Shown: positions 10,610-21,880, counted from the first letter of the stretch. The stretch is DNA of 64,000 nt from Symsagittifera roscoffensis (GCF_963678635.1 NC_087066.1:42687777-42751776), one strand, 5' to 3'. Translations and numbers: made by a program. The notes: generated by a model from the sequence alone, not told the origin.

Positions 10610-12086
10610 ATGAGGAAGGCCAAGATTTTGGTGATGGCGAACTCGGACTTTGTGCATACTTCCAAGTCTTTATTTTGGCCTGACGTGATAATGCTGGCGG
10701 CAATCGACCTGGACCTGATGCAGTCTGTATCAATGGCAATCGGGGTCCAACGACAAACTGAAATGAACCCGATCACGACTGTGTTTGCCGGCATAAACGA
10801 CCACTTGCAAAGTAGGGGTTTCCTGAGCAGACTCAGAGAGCCTACAACGGTGGAAGATGCAGTGTGGTCAGCAATTAAAAACATTCTGGAATCAATGGGC
10901 GAGATAACCGATGCGCCAAAAGAAGAAGCAGTCACCAAAATGACACCAAAAGCGGTATCTGCGTTGTCTACGGGATATGCACATCTCCCGGATTGATTGA
11001 AATTCGTGTACGCAATGGTGGCATTACTCTCAGAAGGGAAGTATGATGTCATTATATCTGCTCCGAACCGCGAAGTGGAAGCGAAAAACCTGAGACCACT
11101 TAGGGCAGAATTGCCGGCAGTATGGTCATACATCTCAAATGCCATGAGAGAATTCAAAGACCGTTCACTAAACATGCTAGTACCGGATGAGGTGTTGGGA
11201 TTGAAAGTGTCCAATTTCAGCAGGCAGTTCAAATTAAAGCCAGGAATCAATGATGACCATCGAGTGGTAGAGGCGATGAACAATTACTTGTGGTTCAGAG
11301 GACTGGAGATAAAGGAGGGAGGAGAGAAGAGGCAGAACTCCCAAGAGACGAAAGCTCACTTGGAAGCGATGGTTTTGCGAAGGAAACCAGAGGCCAACAA
11401 GTGGCTGCACTTGACTCTTCGAGTAGCAGCGAGGCCCGGTGTTGATTAAGAAAATTCATGCCTACCTGGTGGAAGAGTTGAACTTAGCGGAGAATGCAGT
11501 GGAAAAGTCAGCCCAATTCGTGAGTAGGATGTGTCAAGTAACTCTTGAAGTTTTCTGGACGCAAAATCTATGGGGAGAAGAAGGCTACGATAGAACTGAG
11601 AGCATGTTAGAAGGGTTGGGAGCAGGATGGACCGCGTCCTTCCTGACGATAGTCTACCCCGGAAACTCTCGATACCTGATAAAAGAGTTCCTCAAAGCAG
11701 TAACAGAATTCTCGATAGTAGTGACGTTCGGAGCGGAGAATTTCGTGAAAGGACCAGTGCTACTGCTCACCGAGGGAGTGCAGAACCTGCGACTGGACGG
11801 ACTCCTGGCACTAAATGCGATCACCCATGGGAACCTGGGAGGGCTGATGAATTTGACCCGCTACCCTGAACAAATGAAAGAAAACGTGAGGAGTATTGAT
11901 ATGAAGAGATCCACCGACTCATGGACCAAAGTAAGAGATCTGAAACACGCCTTAATCAAAAAAATTCTACAACAGAACCGCTTTGGAAAAGGAGAAGATG
12001 AAACGATTGAAAAAGAGGAAGATGTGCGACGTCATGTAGGAGGCATGCCTCTATTGACTGGCTTAAGCCTGGCTATGAGGACTTAG
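10610..12086 (+). pseudogene. Long helix-rich protein of the large element, function unknown
   Basis: Three consecutive open stretches, 10610-10996, 10997-11449 and 11439-12086, read almost end to end with a single in-frame stop at 10994-10996 and one frameshift near 11440. Together they give nearly 500 residues. Notable pieces are NPITTVFAGINDHLQSRGFL, KFVYAMVALLSEGKYDVIIS and GMPLLTGLSLAMRT. The middle piece (VYAMVALLSEGKYDVIIS) could be a Rossmann-like or SGNH block III/IV context, and 'GINDHL' could be a GxND block, so this may be a second SGNH-like unit. I do not recognise the family. Coding preservation over such length implies relatively recent activity. Confidence 0.5.
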
Positions 12087-12112
12087 CGTTAATCAGGGGA
12101 ACCACAGAATTT

Positions 12113-12824
12113 GTGACGGTGATATATGGTCCCGCAGTAGCATTCGCGTTCCCTGACGTTAAAGTGGATGCGTATAGAAGGTCGGTGTTGCAGCTGAACC
12201 TAATTTCAGCAGTGGATGGGAGCGCACTCAATGGGTGTGAGCAAAGTGTGTTACAAGAATTGATGAGCGAAGTTTGCTGTACGCGAAGATACCAGAGCCA
12301 GAGATGACAGCAAAAAACGTCGACAATCATTTCCGTGACCGAATGGGTGAGTAGACAGAGGACATATTGAAGTGTTCCCGAAAATCTGGAACTTGAGGCC
12401 CTATAACAAGACAAATGAAGAAATAAGGAGAATACCTCATTTGATGGCTTCGTACCACAAAGTGAGAGAGAAAACGAAGGGCTGGGGCGACTACAAGAAA
12501 CTGCCAGAAGAAACACCAGAATTCCCCCTGGTCGGCAGGATGTTGCTCGGAGCAGACTCCGTAGTACAAACTCCCAGGTTGAGAGCCTTTGAAACGAATG
12601 AAAGGAGGATGGCGAAGTACTCTGAGACGATGGACCCGTGCTTCGTGGGCAGGAACGCTGCCGTAACGCAATACACTCAGTTTGCGTACACGGATGAGTT
12701 GACAAGGAGACGAATCACTAATACAGCCACTCCGAAACCCGGAAGATTTGAAGAAGAGTGGGCGAAACTGGACCTGGCGCCCATTAAGATGAGAGACAAG
12801 ACGGATTGCAGCAAGCCGCACTAA
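12113..12824 (+). pseudogene. Continuation of the helix-rich protein, frameshifted
   Basis: The frames at 12113-12307 and 12372-12824 continue the same protein style with a frame change near 12250-12370. The second begins FPKIWNLRPYNKTNEEIRRI and contains LRAFETNERRMAKYSETMDP and FEEEWAKLDLAPIKMRDKT. It is rich in Arg, Lys and Glu with regular helices and has no cysteine clusters. The function is unknown. Confidence 0.45.
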
Positions 12825-13028
12825 TCGTAATGAACTTGAAGCCGGAATTGGCAATAAGCGGGAAACTGTTGACGAGGACTGCACTTGGAAGAAGACAAGT
12901 CAGCTGGCAGGCTATTCATACCAAAGTTTCCAGACGGGAAAAGGAGTGAAGAGCAAGGATCTCCGAGTTCAGGGAGGAGTCAGAAGCGAGACAACAAGAA
13001 GTGAGAAGACCGTTGATAGGAGGAACCT

Positions 13029-14387
13029 ATGCAGCAGGATCCTGATCAAGCAGGAAAGGATGACGATAAGGCTTCGACAGATAGGATGACCAGCCTAGAT
13101 TTCAATTTCCTAGAGGACTTTGAAGTCGAGACAAGAACTTTAGAAGGAACGACTCAGCCAGCAGAGGATGAAATTTCCACACTGGAACCTCCGTCAGCCT
13201 TCATGGATGTAAGCCGAAAATTGCCGGAGAGTAGCTTTCCTGGCAATTCCAAAACTATCGAAAAGAACTTTTAATGGAGTCTCCGAGGAGAAGAAGAATA
13301 GAAAGCACTGCCAGAGTACCTTTCTTGGGAACCTTACCAGAATAGGAGTGGCAAGTTCACCACAGAGAATAGAACAGGGTGTAATATGGACATAGTTGCC
13401 TTCATGGAATCGATCTGGACGGTAGTTCAGTGCTATGGGACCCGGTCAATGTTGAAAACTGGTCTCAACAGACCATTGATGCCAGATATCCTTGACAAGA
13501 TGGATAAGTGCAAAGGGAGATTGAGCGAGTTGTTAATTGATTCGGCCACTGACGAAAGTGAAGTGAATTTTTCCATAAAAGCCGCGCAGCAAGAAGGCAG
13601 CAATGAAGTAGTATACCTGTCAAGAACCCGAAAAGGTACGATGCGATCAAAAATGGTGATTGAAAAATTCAATGACATGAAGATGAAACTTGGAAGCAGA
13701 GTGAAATTGAGGAAAACTGGAAAAGCGAACGTAGACTCTGAGATCTCAGTAAAAGCTGTCAATTCAGCCAAGCGAAAGTGTGTCGAAGAAGTCATGGATA
13801 TGTGCCAAGGCGACGACCGATTGCCTGGCACGGATAGAAAACTGACCGATGTAACGATGGTGCCACCCATCCTCATGGCAGGACTAAGGTCAGCCAGTTA
13901 TAAAACCAAGAGGAGTGACCGCACTCTGACTGGAGCGACATTAGAAATGGAAATACTTAGCCAATGTGGAGAAAGTACCCTACGAGGTTTCAGGCCATCT
14001 TGAATGATTGATGGAAAGGGAAGCGTCGTAGGACAGCTAATCCTAGTGGAATATAACCGGTTGACAATATCAGAAACCGTCTCGTTCGGCGATCCTGCTG
14101 GTGGATACATGGAGATGGTGGAATGCAGAAACTCGGCTAGAGGACACCTAATCGCTCTAGAAATCAAAAGTGATATGAAGTGTTACCTGAAGACGATGAT
14201 ACAAGGCACGACCATAAAGCAGAAAGCGTACGGAACATGTGTCTTTTTTAAGATGTATGCGGAAACGATAGACCAGAAGAGCGGTGGTGCTACGACACTT
14301 CGAAGAAGAAATGAGAGCCACCACGAAAAAACACGCTCTGATAGCGATACCTTAGCGAGCTATAACTTATGTTCGCTTGGTGCATGA
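13029..14387 (+). pseudogene. Unrecognised acidic-to-basic protein segments of the large element
   Basis: The frames at 13029-13274, 13386-14003 and 14004-14387 lie in series. The last two are separated only by a TGA at 14001-14003. The first is acidic (SLDFNFLEDFEVETRTLEGT). The second is basic and Lys-rich. The third includes LILVEYNRLTISETVSFGDP and KQKAYGTCVFFKMYAE. No motif identifies an enzyme. The run of adjacent frames suggests one original reading frame. Confidence 0.4.
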
Positions 14388-14590
14388 CTGGACTGACGAG
14401 TTAAGAGTATGATTCAGAAAAAAAGGAAAAGACCGAAAGAAGAGAAAATGTTCTTGATGACGAGTGTGAGAGATCTAATGACCCAAGAAGGAGCGGCAGT
14501 AGCGTGTGCGAAATAGAGAGACGCTCTCTGTTTCATTCGAGCCATGTTAGAACAAATATTGGTACCAGCGTTGAACACCTGGGCCAAGAT

Positions 14591-14627
14591 GCTTGTATGA
14601 GCAAGCGAAAACCTTGCTCATACAAGC
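14591..14627. repeat. Perfect 15-bp hairpin
   Basis: GCTTGTATGAGCAAG (14591-14605) is followed by a 7-nt loop and then its exact reverse complement (14613-14627). It lies inside the decayed coding block, where it introduces a stop codon. Confidence 0.85.
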
Positions 14628-15859
14628 ACTTTTAGACATACATCAAAGTAAACCGATGCGAGTGAATATGAAGCAGCCCGTAGAACTGGAACCAATGAAG
14701 AAGGTTGACGAAATACGGAGATTCTTGAACAAGGAGCTGAGGCTCATCAAAGAATGCATGGGAGCACTGCCGAAGTCTAGTGAATATTAAAGACCGATCA
14801 GGAAAAAGTCGTACAGTTACGTATCCGGTATCGTAGGGATGGCATACAACCCTTTCATGAAGGAAGACATAGGCGATTGTTTCTTCGACTGCGAACAAGC
14901 GGTGTTGCTAAGATTCTGGGCGGCAAGAATAGCGAAGATAGGGAGCGCTGCTAATCAGCAGGCTAAGGTGGGACTCGTGTTGGAAGAAAAGGTGACTGCA
15001 CCTTCAAGGCCAAAATCTGACAACCGAGTAGAATTTGGATTGGAATTCTTGGATGAATTACTGAGAACGAGCCTGATGGTGGTGTGGGAGCTGATGAAAC
15101 CATCATAGTGTCCGAGTCCTAATGCCGCTTCGATATTGCGTTGAACACAGGGTGTGCAGAGGTAGCTGAATTCAGACTGTAACTTGCGTGACCTGAACAT
15201 CATTTACAACTTGATGACAACAGCCTCCAAGAGCAGCGGAGAAAACAATGTGGAGTTGCCTGGCTGGGGACCCGAGGATTGAGTTGAACCTGGTATCTGT
15301 CCGGCGAAAGTACGCTGGAAGGTGACATGTGTGGAGGCATAAGCAATTGACGAGATTATTCGAAAACATCGTATTAAAAGGGAAAACGAAAACGGAACTA
15401 ACTGCAGGTTGCCACGGAGGAACTGAGGTGAGTCTAGTGACTGCCCTAGGATTCCACAGCAAGTTTGGTTTTTTAGAGTCACTATTGAATCTAGAACAAA
15501 AGCATGAGATGGTCACGGCCATCAGCGTAGAAGTGTTTCCGGGAGTGTTGCAAACCGAACAAAAGTACATTGGAAAATGGAGAGAAGCTATTGAAGCAGA
15601 CATGAACATTCGGCAGAGTGAAACTTACCGCAGACATTCGGGAGCGCGATACCTAGTGGGATCGACGTTGGCTCCGATGTGCAAAAGCCGATACCCAGTG
15701 CACTTTGTGGCAGTGGATGTGAAGAGAACAAGGACGACTGTGGACCAAGCCTTCTCAGTGCCGAAATGCGTAAGATTAGCGATAATGTCGGAAAAGTCCT
15801 ACAAGTTGCTATGTAAGATGTTCGCAGCAGTTCCAGAAAGAACCAAAGAAGAATTGTAG
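14593..15859 (+). pseudogene. C-terminal unrecognised segments of the large element
   Basis: The frames at 14593-14790, 14839-15108 and 15329-15859 are helix-rich with frame changes between them. The third includes FHSKFGFLESLLNLEQKHEM and YPVHFVAVDVKRTRTTVDQA. I see no catalytic signature. The 14.8-15.1 kb part reads FFDCEQAVLLRFWAARIAKI. Confidence 0.4.
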
Positions 15860-16159
15860 CCGATACGCTAATGGGAACTTTAGTGATTTTGAAAGACAGA
15901 AACAGAAAGGGTCAACAGCGACAAATTACAACGCAGTAGATGAAAACGACAAAATCCACCGAGTAATGATAGAAGTGGAACCTTTACTGGAAGCGTCGGG
16001 GAAGCGTAATTGGAGGAGCATCATGTTGACACATGATGAGTTCCCCTGCCATTGCTTGCTATAAACATGGTGGTATACCGGGCTCAGTAATCTGGTGTTG
16101 ATCTGGGACTCTGGAGAGCTGCTCTCCAGGGGTGTACCAGATTCATCATGATGGCAGTT

Positions 16160-16920
16160 ATGATGGCAATTCGATGGCTGGAAGCTTATGTAAAGGAGAA
16201 TAATCGACAGGAGATGTCAACGAAAGTATAATTACAGGAACTGGATAGTCTAAAAGATTTAGATCTTTTTGAGACAATGTGCAAAATCTTAAACATTCCG
16301 ATGGAAGTGAAGAATATATGGGCCAGAAGACGACTGATGCCAGGGTTTATAGCCAACAAGACTGCATGGTTGTACAAGTATGCCAAGAAGCATATGTCGA
16401 AGCACAGCAGGGTGTACAGTGCGTATCAGCTGGACAGTGGAGCAGGAGCTTTCAATCGAGCTTTTGTAACTCATCGGAATGCAGCGACTAGGAAAGACGT
16501 CTACAACAAATGAATCTGAGGGGGAGAAATAAAAAAATATATTGAAGGAAGACCTGGAGAAAAACACGACGTTGTGCCTCCACAACAGCAGAAACAGGGA
16601 AACTAACGTAGATCCTCTACCTTGTTGCAAACAAAGAGTTGAAGAGCAGAAGTGTTGGAGGACTGCCTCCAACAGCGTCAGAATAGCCACCGACGTGTTG
16701 CAAGACACTGAAACTGAAAGTGCGGAGTCAATGTCGCAGGAGGAGGAGTTGGAGCATTGACAATTAGCCAAAAAACATGATGCAAAAAGAAGAGAAAAAT
16801 TAGAAAAATTTAGAAAACTTAGAATTTCTAAACGACGAAAACAAAGCAGAAAACAAAGAAGAAAACAAAGAACTGAGCAACGGAGCAACGATGGAGAAGA
16901 TGTTAAAACTCATAAATTTT
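16160..16920 (+). pseudogene. Terminal part of the large element
   Basis: The frame at 16160-16230 and then 16277-16513 gives ARRRLMPGFIANKTAWLYKY and AYQLDSGAGAFNRAFVTHRN, with a frame change near 16230. From 16750 the sequence is A-rich and encodes mostly Lys, Arg, Glu and Asn, which may be the coding end or a 3' tail. GC falls to background beyond about 16950. Confidence 0.4.
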
Positions 16921-16964
16921 TATGTGAGAAAAACTCAAATGAGAAACTAAGCAACTTAGCTTGC

Positions 16965-18640
16965 AGTTGAAACTGATTGAAAGAAAGTTTTTAGTTGATT
17001 TTTGAAGTTAAGAGTTTGATGCATTTAAAAATTTGCATTGTAATTTTAGTTGGTGGCTTAGAGAAACTTACTATTTATCTAGAGAGGCTTGAGTGAAGAG
17101 TATATTAAATACTCTAGCCGGCATGATTGTATTAAATCAACCAATATGACTGATCACTTTGGGGTGATATGAAGGGCTTGGGTAATCTCTTTAGAAGGGG
17201 GACTATTTCATTGTCTCTTCTAACCACCAAGTTCGTTAATTTTAATATTCAGGACCAATAACAACTAAACTTCCAAAGGGAAGAAGCATAGTAGGATATT
17301 TTTAGTTTGTTGGTTGGCAAGACCGTCATGTGTCCCAGCACTTTTTAAACCTAGAAGAAGAAGTTTTAAATCGAGACATTGACTTTAAAAGTCAGAAAAA
17401 AAACGTTTTACCCTAAGTCATATCCTTAAAAGTTCAGATTAGTGAAAAAGTTTAGAAGGCTATAACAGTGTATTATGATGCCATTTTTATTCTGCTGTGA
17501 GCCGATGTGATGTGGACAAAAGTGATTTCATGCATTTTGTAATTTCTGTTCGATGGAACTGTACCATTTTGATGAATACTGCGAGACTCAATGAGGACAT
17601 TGACCGGGCTGTCCGGGGAGTATGTGACATTCGACCAGAATGCCGTCAAAATGCATGTCGAGTTTGATTTTTTTGCGACCATGAACTGGGAAAATTGACA
17701 GTTTCGGCAAGTTAACGGTGTTAATCAATCAGTTTAGCAATTTGGGAATGGTTAATTTTGCCTGAAATGCTGAATTTTAAAATTTTGATTTGGGCATGAA
17801 AGACACGTAACAACTTGAGATTTCGCGACAACAGAAACTGCGGAGAACAGAACAACAAAATACGTAGTCACGGAAAAGTCGGACGAAAAATAACGACGAA
17901 CTGAGAAAATATAGTGATTGACCACCATTCCGAGTTGTGACGATTGTGCAGCTACAATCGTTGCAAAGCAATTCACGAGAACCAGGAAGGATGTTGGGAC
18001 GACGTGACCAGCCTTCCGGAAAGAGATAAGACAGCTCTTCGTCCGGATCCAAGAATCCGGAAGGGTCTCCGGAAGAGAACTCAAACATTATTTTAACTAA
18101 CTTTTAGCTTCCGGTCATGTCCTGAGTTGAAATAATAACATCTAAATTCTTTTTCAGATAATGAGAAGCTAGGAGTTGAGGGTAAGTGTTGATCCATCTC
18201 CGATGGGAAGGATGATTTTTATCCTGAGCAAAAACAATAGTATTATAAAAAATAAGTAGTAGCCCTGTTTTTAGGAGAGAACTCGTGGTCTGCCATACTG
18301 AGACACAGCCATGAGCTCTCTATTTTCGCATGTAAATTAAATTAATCTGAGCGTTCTGACCAAAGCCCAAATTAAAAACTTTTTATTTCGACCCGATGTT
18401 AAAAGGACCACACAAACAACTGGCTTTGGCAGAGACGGTTAAAACCATGTAGAGCTGCGTTTTTTTTTATTCCTTCAAGGTAATCAGAAGGTCAAAAGTA
18501 TCATAGTAACCGAGGTTACAGTCATGAGTCCCTTCATCATGTATTCCAGTCAAAATCATTGGAATTTTCTAGATATGGAAGTGATAATGATAAAAGAAGA
18601 TGACAAGTGTTTAAGTCCTTTTCAATTAAAATCGATACGG
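16965..18640. other. Non-coding stretch with a CCGGA cluster
   Basis: There is no credible gene. A minus-strand frame at 17777-18088 is open but unrecognised. At about 18013-18115 the sequence has five CCGGA/TCCGG strings, three of them as CCGGAAR. Confidence 0.3.
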
Positions 18641-18651
18641 GTTACGTTTCT

Positions 18652-19845
18652 TCAATAAGAACACGCAACTCGACACGAGATAACATAATATACAAGTGTT
18701 ACAAGTAAAAAAATTTCGTCGAAAGTTATTTTGTCATTTATTAATCCGAGTACGCAAGCGGCGTTCGCAATTTGTATTGCCAGGGAGATTCTCTGTTTTA
18801 TAAAGCTGCCTGCTCTGGGTTCCTCAGTGCATATGCTTAGGTTCTTACAAAGCTTGCTCAAACACACTTCTGTGCTGGGGCCGGCCGCGACCTGAATTTC
18901 AAAAGCTAGCGGTTGAAAAAGATATCCATCATTTACAAGATCTTTATACTTGTCAATATTTTGCTCTTCCGCTTCAGCGACAGCCGTACTAGGGTTACAA
19001 ACAGACCCGGCATTAATCCTACAAGGAGCTAAGGAGTCTACTACCGTTACATCCCACAAAAGCTGCCTACCATCAGCCCATGGAACGAGCGTCAAACCGT
19101 CTGGTCGCTTCTGATCGGTCCTGTAGAGGTGTCGTGGTTCTAAAACAGACAGAATGTGAGTAGATGATAGACTCTGCTTTATAAGGGCATTCAGGTTTGA
19201 ATGCCTAGAGAATCTTCCTGCACTTTTGAGGCAAGAAAGACCATGCCAACCATCCTCGGTAACGTCTTTTCCGCACACACATTTATGCCGTTCGCATATT
19301 TTTGATCCTAATCGAAGTCCTATCGCAATTCTGAGTTGTTGGTTTGACAGTTTTAACCTTAATTTTTTGCACGGGATGACGTTCAACCATTGGGAGCCAA
19401 ATCTATCTTGGAACGCGTTGAACCTTTTTACGTCCGTTGGTTCGAGTCGTAAAATCAAGTCTGCAATTTCGCTGTCAAAAATTGGTTCCAACCAATTTTT
19501 TTGGATTTCATTTTCCGGAGCCATTTCAATTTTTCCAAGGTCAAACCACCGTTTAAGCGCATCATCATAAGTTCCATCCACATGCTCCAAACCAAAGATT
19601 TCGCTCAAGGCATCTTTTGCTCCTACTGCTGAGGTTAAGAAAGCGGGTAAAGCGAGTAGACGAGCGGAAGAAACGCCCAAGCCACCTTTGGCTGCCGAGA
19701 GAACTGCCTGTAAAAATTGGTTATCATCCATTTTCACGTTAGTGACCTTGCATAACGAATTTCTTAGTAATTTATCGTAGCGTTTCAAAAAATCATTTTG
19801 CAAAAAACAAGGGCTCGTACGCAAAAAATATAGGAGTTTTGGCAT
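18652..19845 (-). pseudogene. C-terminal domain of the retroelement: Cys cluster plus RPD...WD endonuclease-like core
   Basis: This is the longest intact frame of the element, about 397 codons. After a helical thumb-like part (DALSEIFGLEHVDGTYDDAL) it has a cysteine/histidine cluster ICERHKCVCGK...GWHGLSCLKSAG (19310-19210), then RFSRHSNLNALIKQSL. Next come KRPDGLTLVPWADGRQLLWD and VTVVDSLAPC (19120-19020). The RPD-x(14)-D spacing is that of the restriction-like endonuclease core (PD-(D/E)xK) at the C-terminus of several early-branching non-LTR elements. The tail (FEIQVAAGPSTEVCLSKLCK, then RISLAIQIANAACVLGL) ends near 18700. The openness of this frame contrasts with the broken RT, so the decay is uneven. 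Confidence 0.65.
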
Positions 19846-20001
19846 GGTAAAGCAATTTTTCAGGACAATAATGGGCGTCTAGTTTGTCAATGACAACCGA
19901 GATTTTTTTAAGCTCCTTATTTTTTTCGTCGAGCAATTCTTTTCGGCAAAGTTCGCCGATTGGAGATCCTAAAATGAGGAGTTCTTCTTTTGTTTTTATT
20001 T

Positions 20002-20880
20002 TTATTTTGGGGCATATTTTTGAAATTGTGTTAAAATTGAATTATACTGTGTACTAGTAGTCGTTCTCAAAAAACATAGTTCACACTTCTCAGTGTTTAA
20101 GCTCAGGCCGTAAATTTGTTCCGATTTCAGAATGTTTTTAAGGTCCCGGAGTACTACCTTATAGTCGTCGGCTAAATTCCCATTATCTAAATACCAGATG
20201 TTAATTTTCGACTCCAACTGTTTGACTAGTGTATGAATTGTTTCCGCAAACAGGGGTGGGGCTTCAGGATCACCTTGCTGAGTTCCGTCTTCTGACATTA
20301 TGACAGAGCTTCTGTAAAAAAGGTAACTAGGTTTACCATACGCGCAATGGGTGTATTTATACATTTCGGGGCGATTTGAATAAACATGATTCAGCATTGT
20401 TTCTCTGTTTAAAGAGTTGAAGGCATTCTTAAAATCTAGTTTTAAAAGAACAGTTCATTTTGGATTGTCGTCGCGTTCAATTAGGTTTCGAAACGAGTGC
20501 GCAGCTATTTCTGCTCCTCGTTTGGTACTGCATCCTACCTGTACGTTTCCGAAAAAATTTGTCGCTCGGAGAGGGCCTTGCTTCCAGCGCATTTAGACGC
20601 GATACGTCTCAGCGTGTTGCCTATGGCAATCGGTCTCAAACCTCCGTCTATCTTTATGAGGGCGATAAGCCTTGCGCCAAAAAAGAAAGGTCTTAGTGGT
20701 TCGGGTATTTTGCCATCTCCAATGAGGTTTATCAGCTCAGTAAGCGATTTCAGAAAATTAAGTCCTGCACTGCTATTCGACTTACTAACAAGATCTTTAA
20801 AAATTTGAGGAACTATTTTTATCAGGACCTGCTGCTGATCCGTTTGGAACGGACATTATTGCTCTGTATAGGTTGAAATC
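20002..20880 (-). pseudogene. Reverse transcriptase of the retroelement, broken, with altered active site
   Basis: The fingers/palm part at 20880-20450 is split by stops and frameshifts. The palm at 20397-20002 is open. The catalytic loop, normally YLDDG, reads YLDNG, so the second metal-binding Asp is Asn and the copy could not polymerise DNA even if translated. Downstream LSLNTEKCELCFL matches the usual GLxLNxxKCE block. Confidence 0.75.
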
Positions 20881-20892
20881 GGTTACAAAAAA

Positions 20893-21192
20893 CTATCCAA
20901 CTTTTCTGGATTTCGAGCTGCAAATTTGGCTCTTGAGTACTCGGACATTTGAGATGGCTGTATTAACATAATTGTCTAGCACTAAATCATTACCTATTGT
21001 TGCTTTATTAACAGATTTTACATCAACGCATAAAGGACACTGAAACCATTGGGTTTTCTTAGAGTCGCTTAGAGAAATATTTACACAACTGATATGATAC
21101 CAACTAAAACAACAATCACATCTAATCCAATTTATCAGTCCTGAAGGTTTTAAGCAATCTTTTTTTGTACAATCTTTGTTGTTTTTCCTCAT
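20893..21192 (-). CDS. PHD-finger protein (N-terminal part of the retroelement)
   Basis: The ATG at 21192 opens a 99-residue frame. It begins MRKNNKDCTKKDC and shows a C4HC3 pattern: CTKKDC, WIRCDCCFSWYHISC, then WFQCPLC. This is a PHD zinc finger of about 50 residues (residues 8-60). PHD fingers read histone H3 tails and also occur at the start of ORFs in some non-LTR elements, where they may bias insertion. The same orientation and immediate adjacency to the RT support the element reading. The tail is short and basic, and the frame stops before the RT begins. Confidence 0.65.
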   Translation of the reverse strand: MRKNNKDCTKKDCLKPSGLINWIRCDCCFSWYHISCVNISLSDSKKTQWFQCPLCVDVKSVNKATIGNDLVLDNYVNTAISNVRVLKSQICSSKSRKVG

Positions 21193-21199
21193 CTTGACG

Positions 21200-21880
21200 C
21201 AGCATAAAGGTAAAAAAAAAGATTTTGACTGGACTTTAGGGGACTGAACTAACCCATGATAAGCGGTTAGTGGGAATTTTAGAAATCAGCAAATAAAAAA
21301 AAAGACAACTAAAATAATTTAAATTTTAAAATCGAATTATAAAAATCAAAAACAAGGAACAATCTCACCCGAGCTCAGTAGGTCCAGCTCGAAATTGTAT
21401 TCCGAGCTGCGTTTAGATGCTAGCCAGTCGTTTTATAACCTAGCTCTATTTTCCGTCGATATGTACTTCCGGGCGAATGTTACACTTCGGTGGTGGCGTT
21501 TGAAAATATAGCAGTGCGATTGATCGACCAAAGTTTGGCAGCGAAGAGGGTAAATTTATGGTGAATATTTTCATGTTAGCTGAGCGAGCAATAAACTGAA
21601 ATTTTTTTAACATAAAAAAAAAGTGAATACCATCTTTATAAAACATTTTAGCACTTAATTTAACGTTTAGATTAGGGGAAAAATTTGGATTCTTGGAGGA
21701 TAAAAAGTATTTATAAGGTGAAACAAAGAATGATTTAGAGCACCAAGTTTTCTATTTTAGAATCGATTATTTGCAGAGAGGATGATTTTGTGGTTAATAA
21801 GCACATTTGGGTTAAACTTATGAGTTATCAAAATTATGAAAAAATCTCAAATCATTGGTAAAGTCGGAAATCATAGATGA
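21200..21880. other. Non-coding stretch
   Basis: AT-rich with no recognisable gene. It separates the minus-strand retroelement from the structured GC-rich patch at 21885. Confidence 0.3.

Larger units (their letters stand above)
7170..16960 (+). mobile_element. Large decayed multi-domain element or integrated genome (macro-like, coiled coil, SGNH-like)
   Basis: Nearly 10 kb of + strand sequence has clearly higher GC than its surroundings and codon-like texture. Open frames of 60-215 codons follow one another, shifting frame or passing a stop every few hundred bases. In order they are: a macro-domain-like segment (7200-7861), a coiled coil (8640-8830), an SGNH-hydrolase-like segment (9340-9960), two long helix-rich segments (10610-12086 and 12372-12824) and further unrecognised protein to about 16510, with an A-rich, Lys/Glu-biased end at 16750-16920. 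I found no reverse transcriptase, integrase, transposase or polymerase and no terminal repeats. It is most simply one decayed mobile or virus-like coding unit, but it could be two nested ones. The mutation load says it is not expressed as an intact protein today. Confidence 0.55.
18652..21192 (-). mobile_element. Non-LTR-like retroelement with PHD finger, RT and RPD..WD endonuclease-like end, decayed
   Basis: Read on the minus strand, the unit runs from a PHD finger (21192-20893), through a reverse transcriptase in pieces (about 20880-20002), to a C-terminal domain (19845-18652). The RT has PNGSAAGPD, then FFGAKLIALIKIDGGLRPIA, then GTQQGDPEAPPLF, then YLDNGNLADD. It belongs to a family widespread in invertebrate genomes whose RT reads SFPxGSAGGPDG...QQGDPxGPLLF...YLDDG. 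The copy has stops and frameshifts between 20400 and 20880. No target-site duplication or tail was found. Confidence 0.75.

Noticed and set aside
10492-11283. Minus-strand 263-codon frame
   Set aside because: It mirrors the + strand frames at 10610-11449; the + strand product is the more protein-like, and GC-rich decayed coding DNA often leaves a long antisense frame.
12073-12884. Overlapping minus-strand frames rich in Ser/Cys/Pro
   Set aside because: Composition is typical of antisense translation of Arg/Glu-rich coding sequence.
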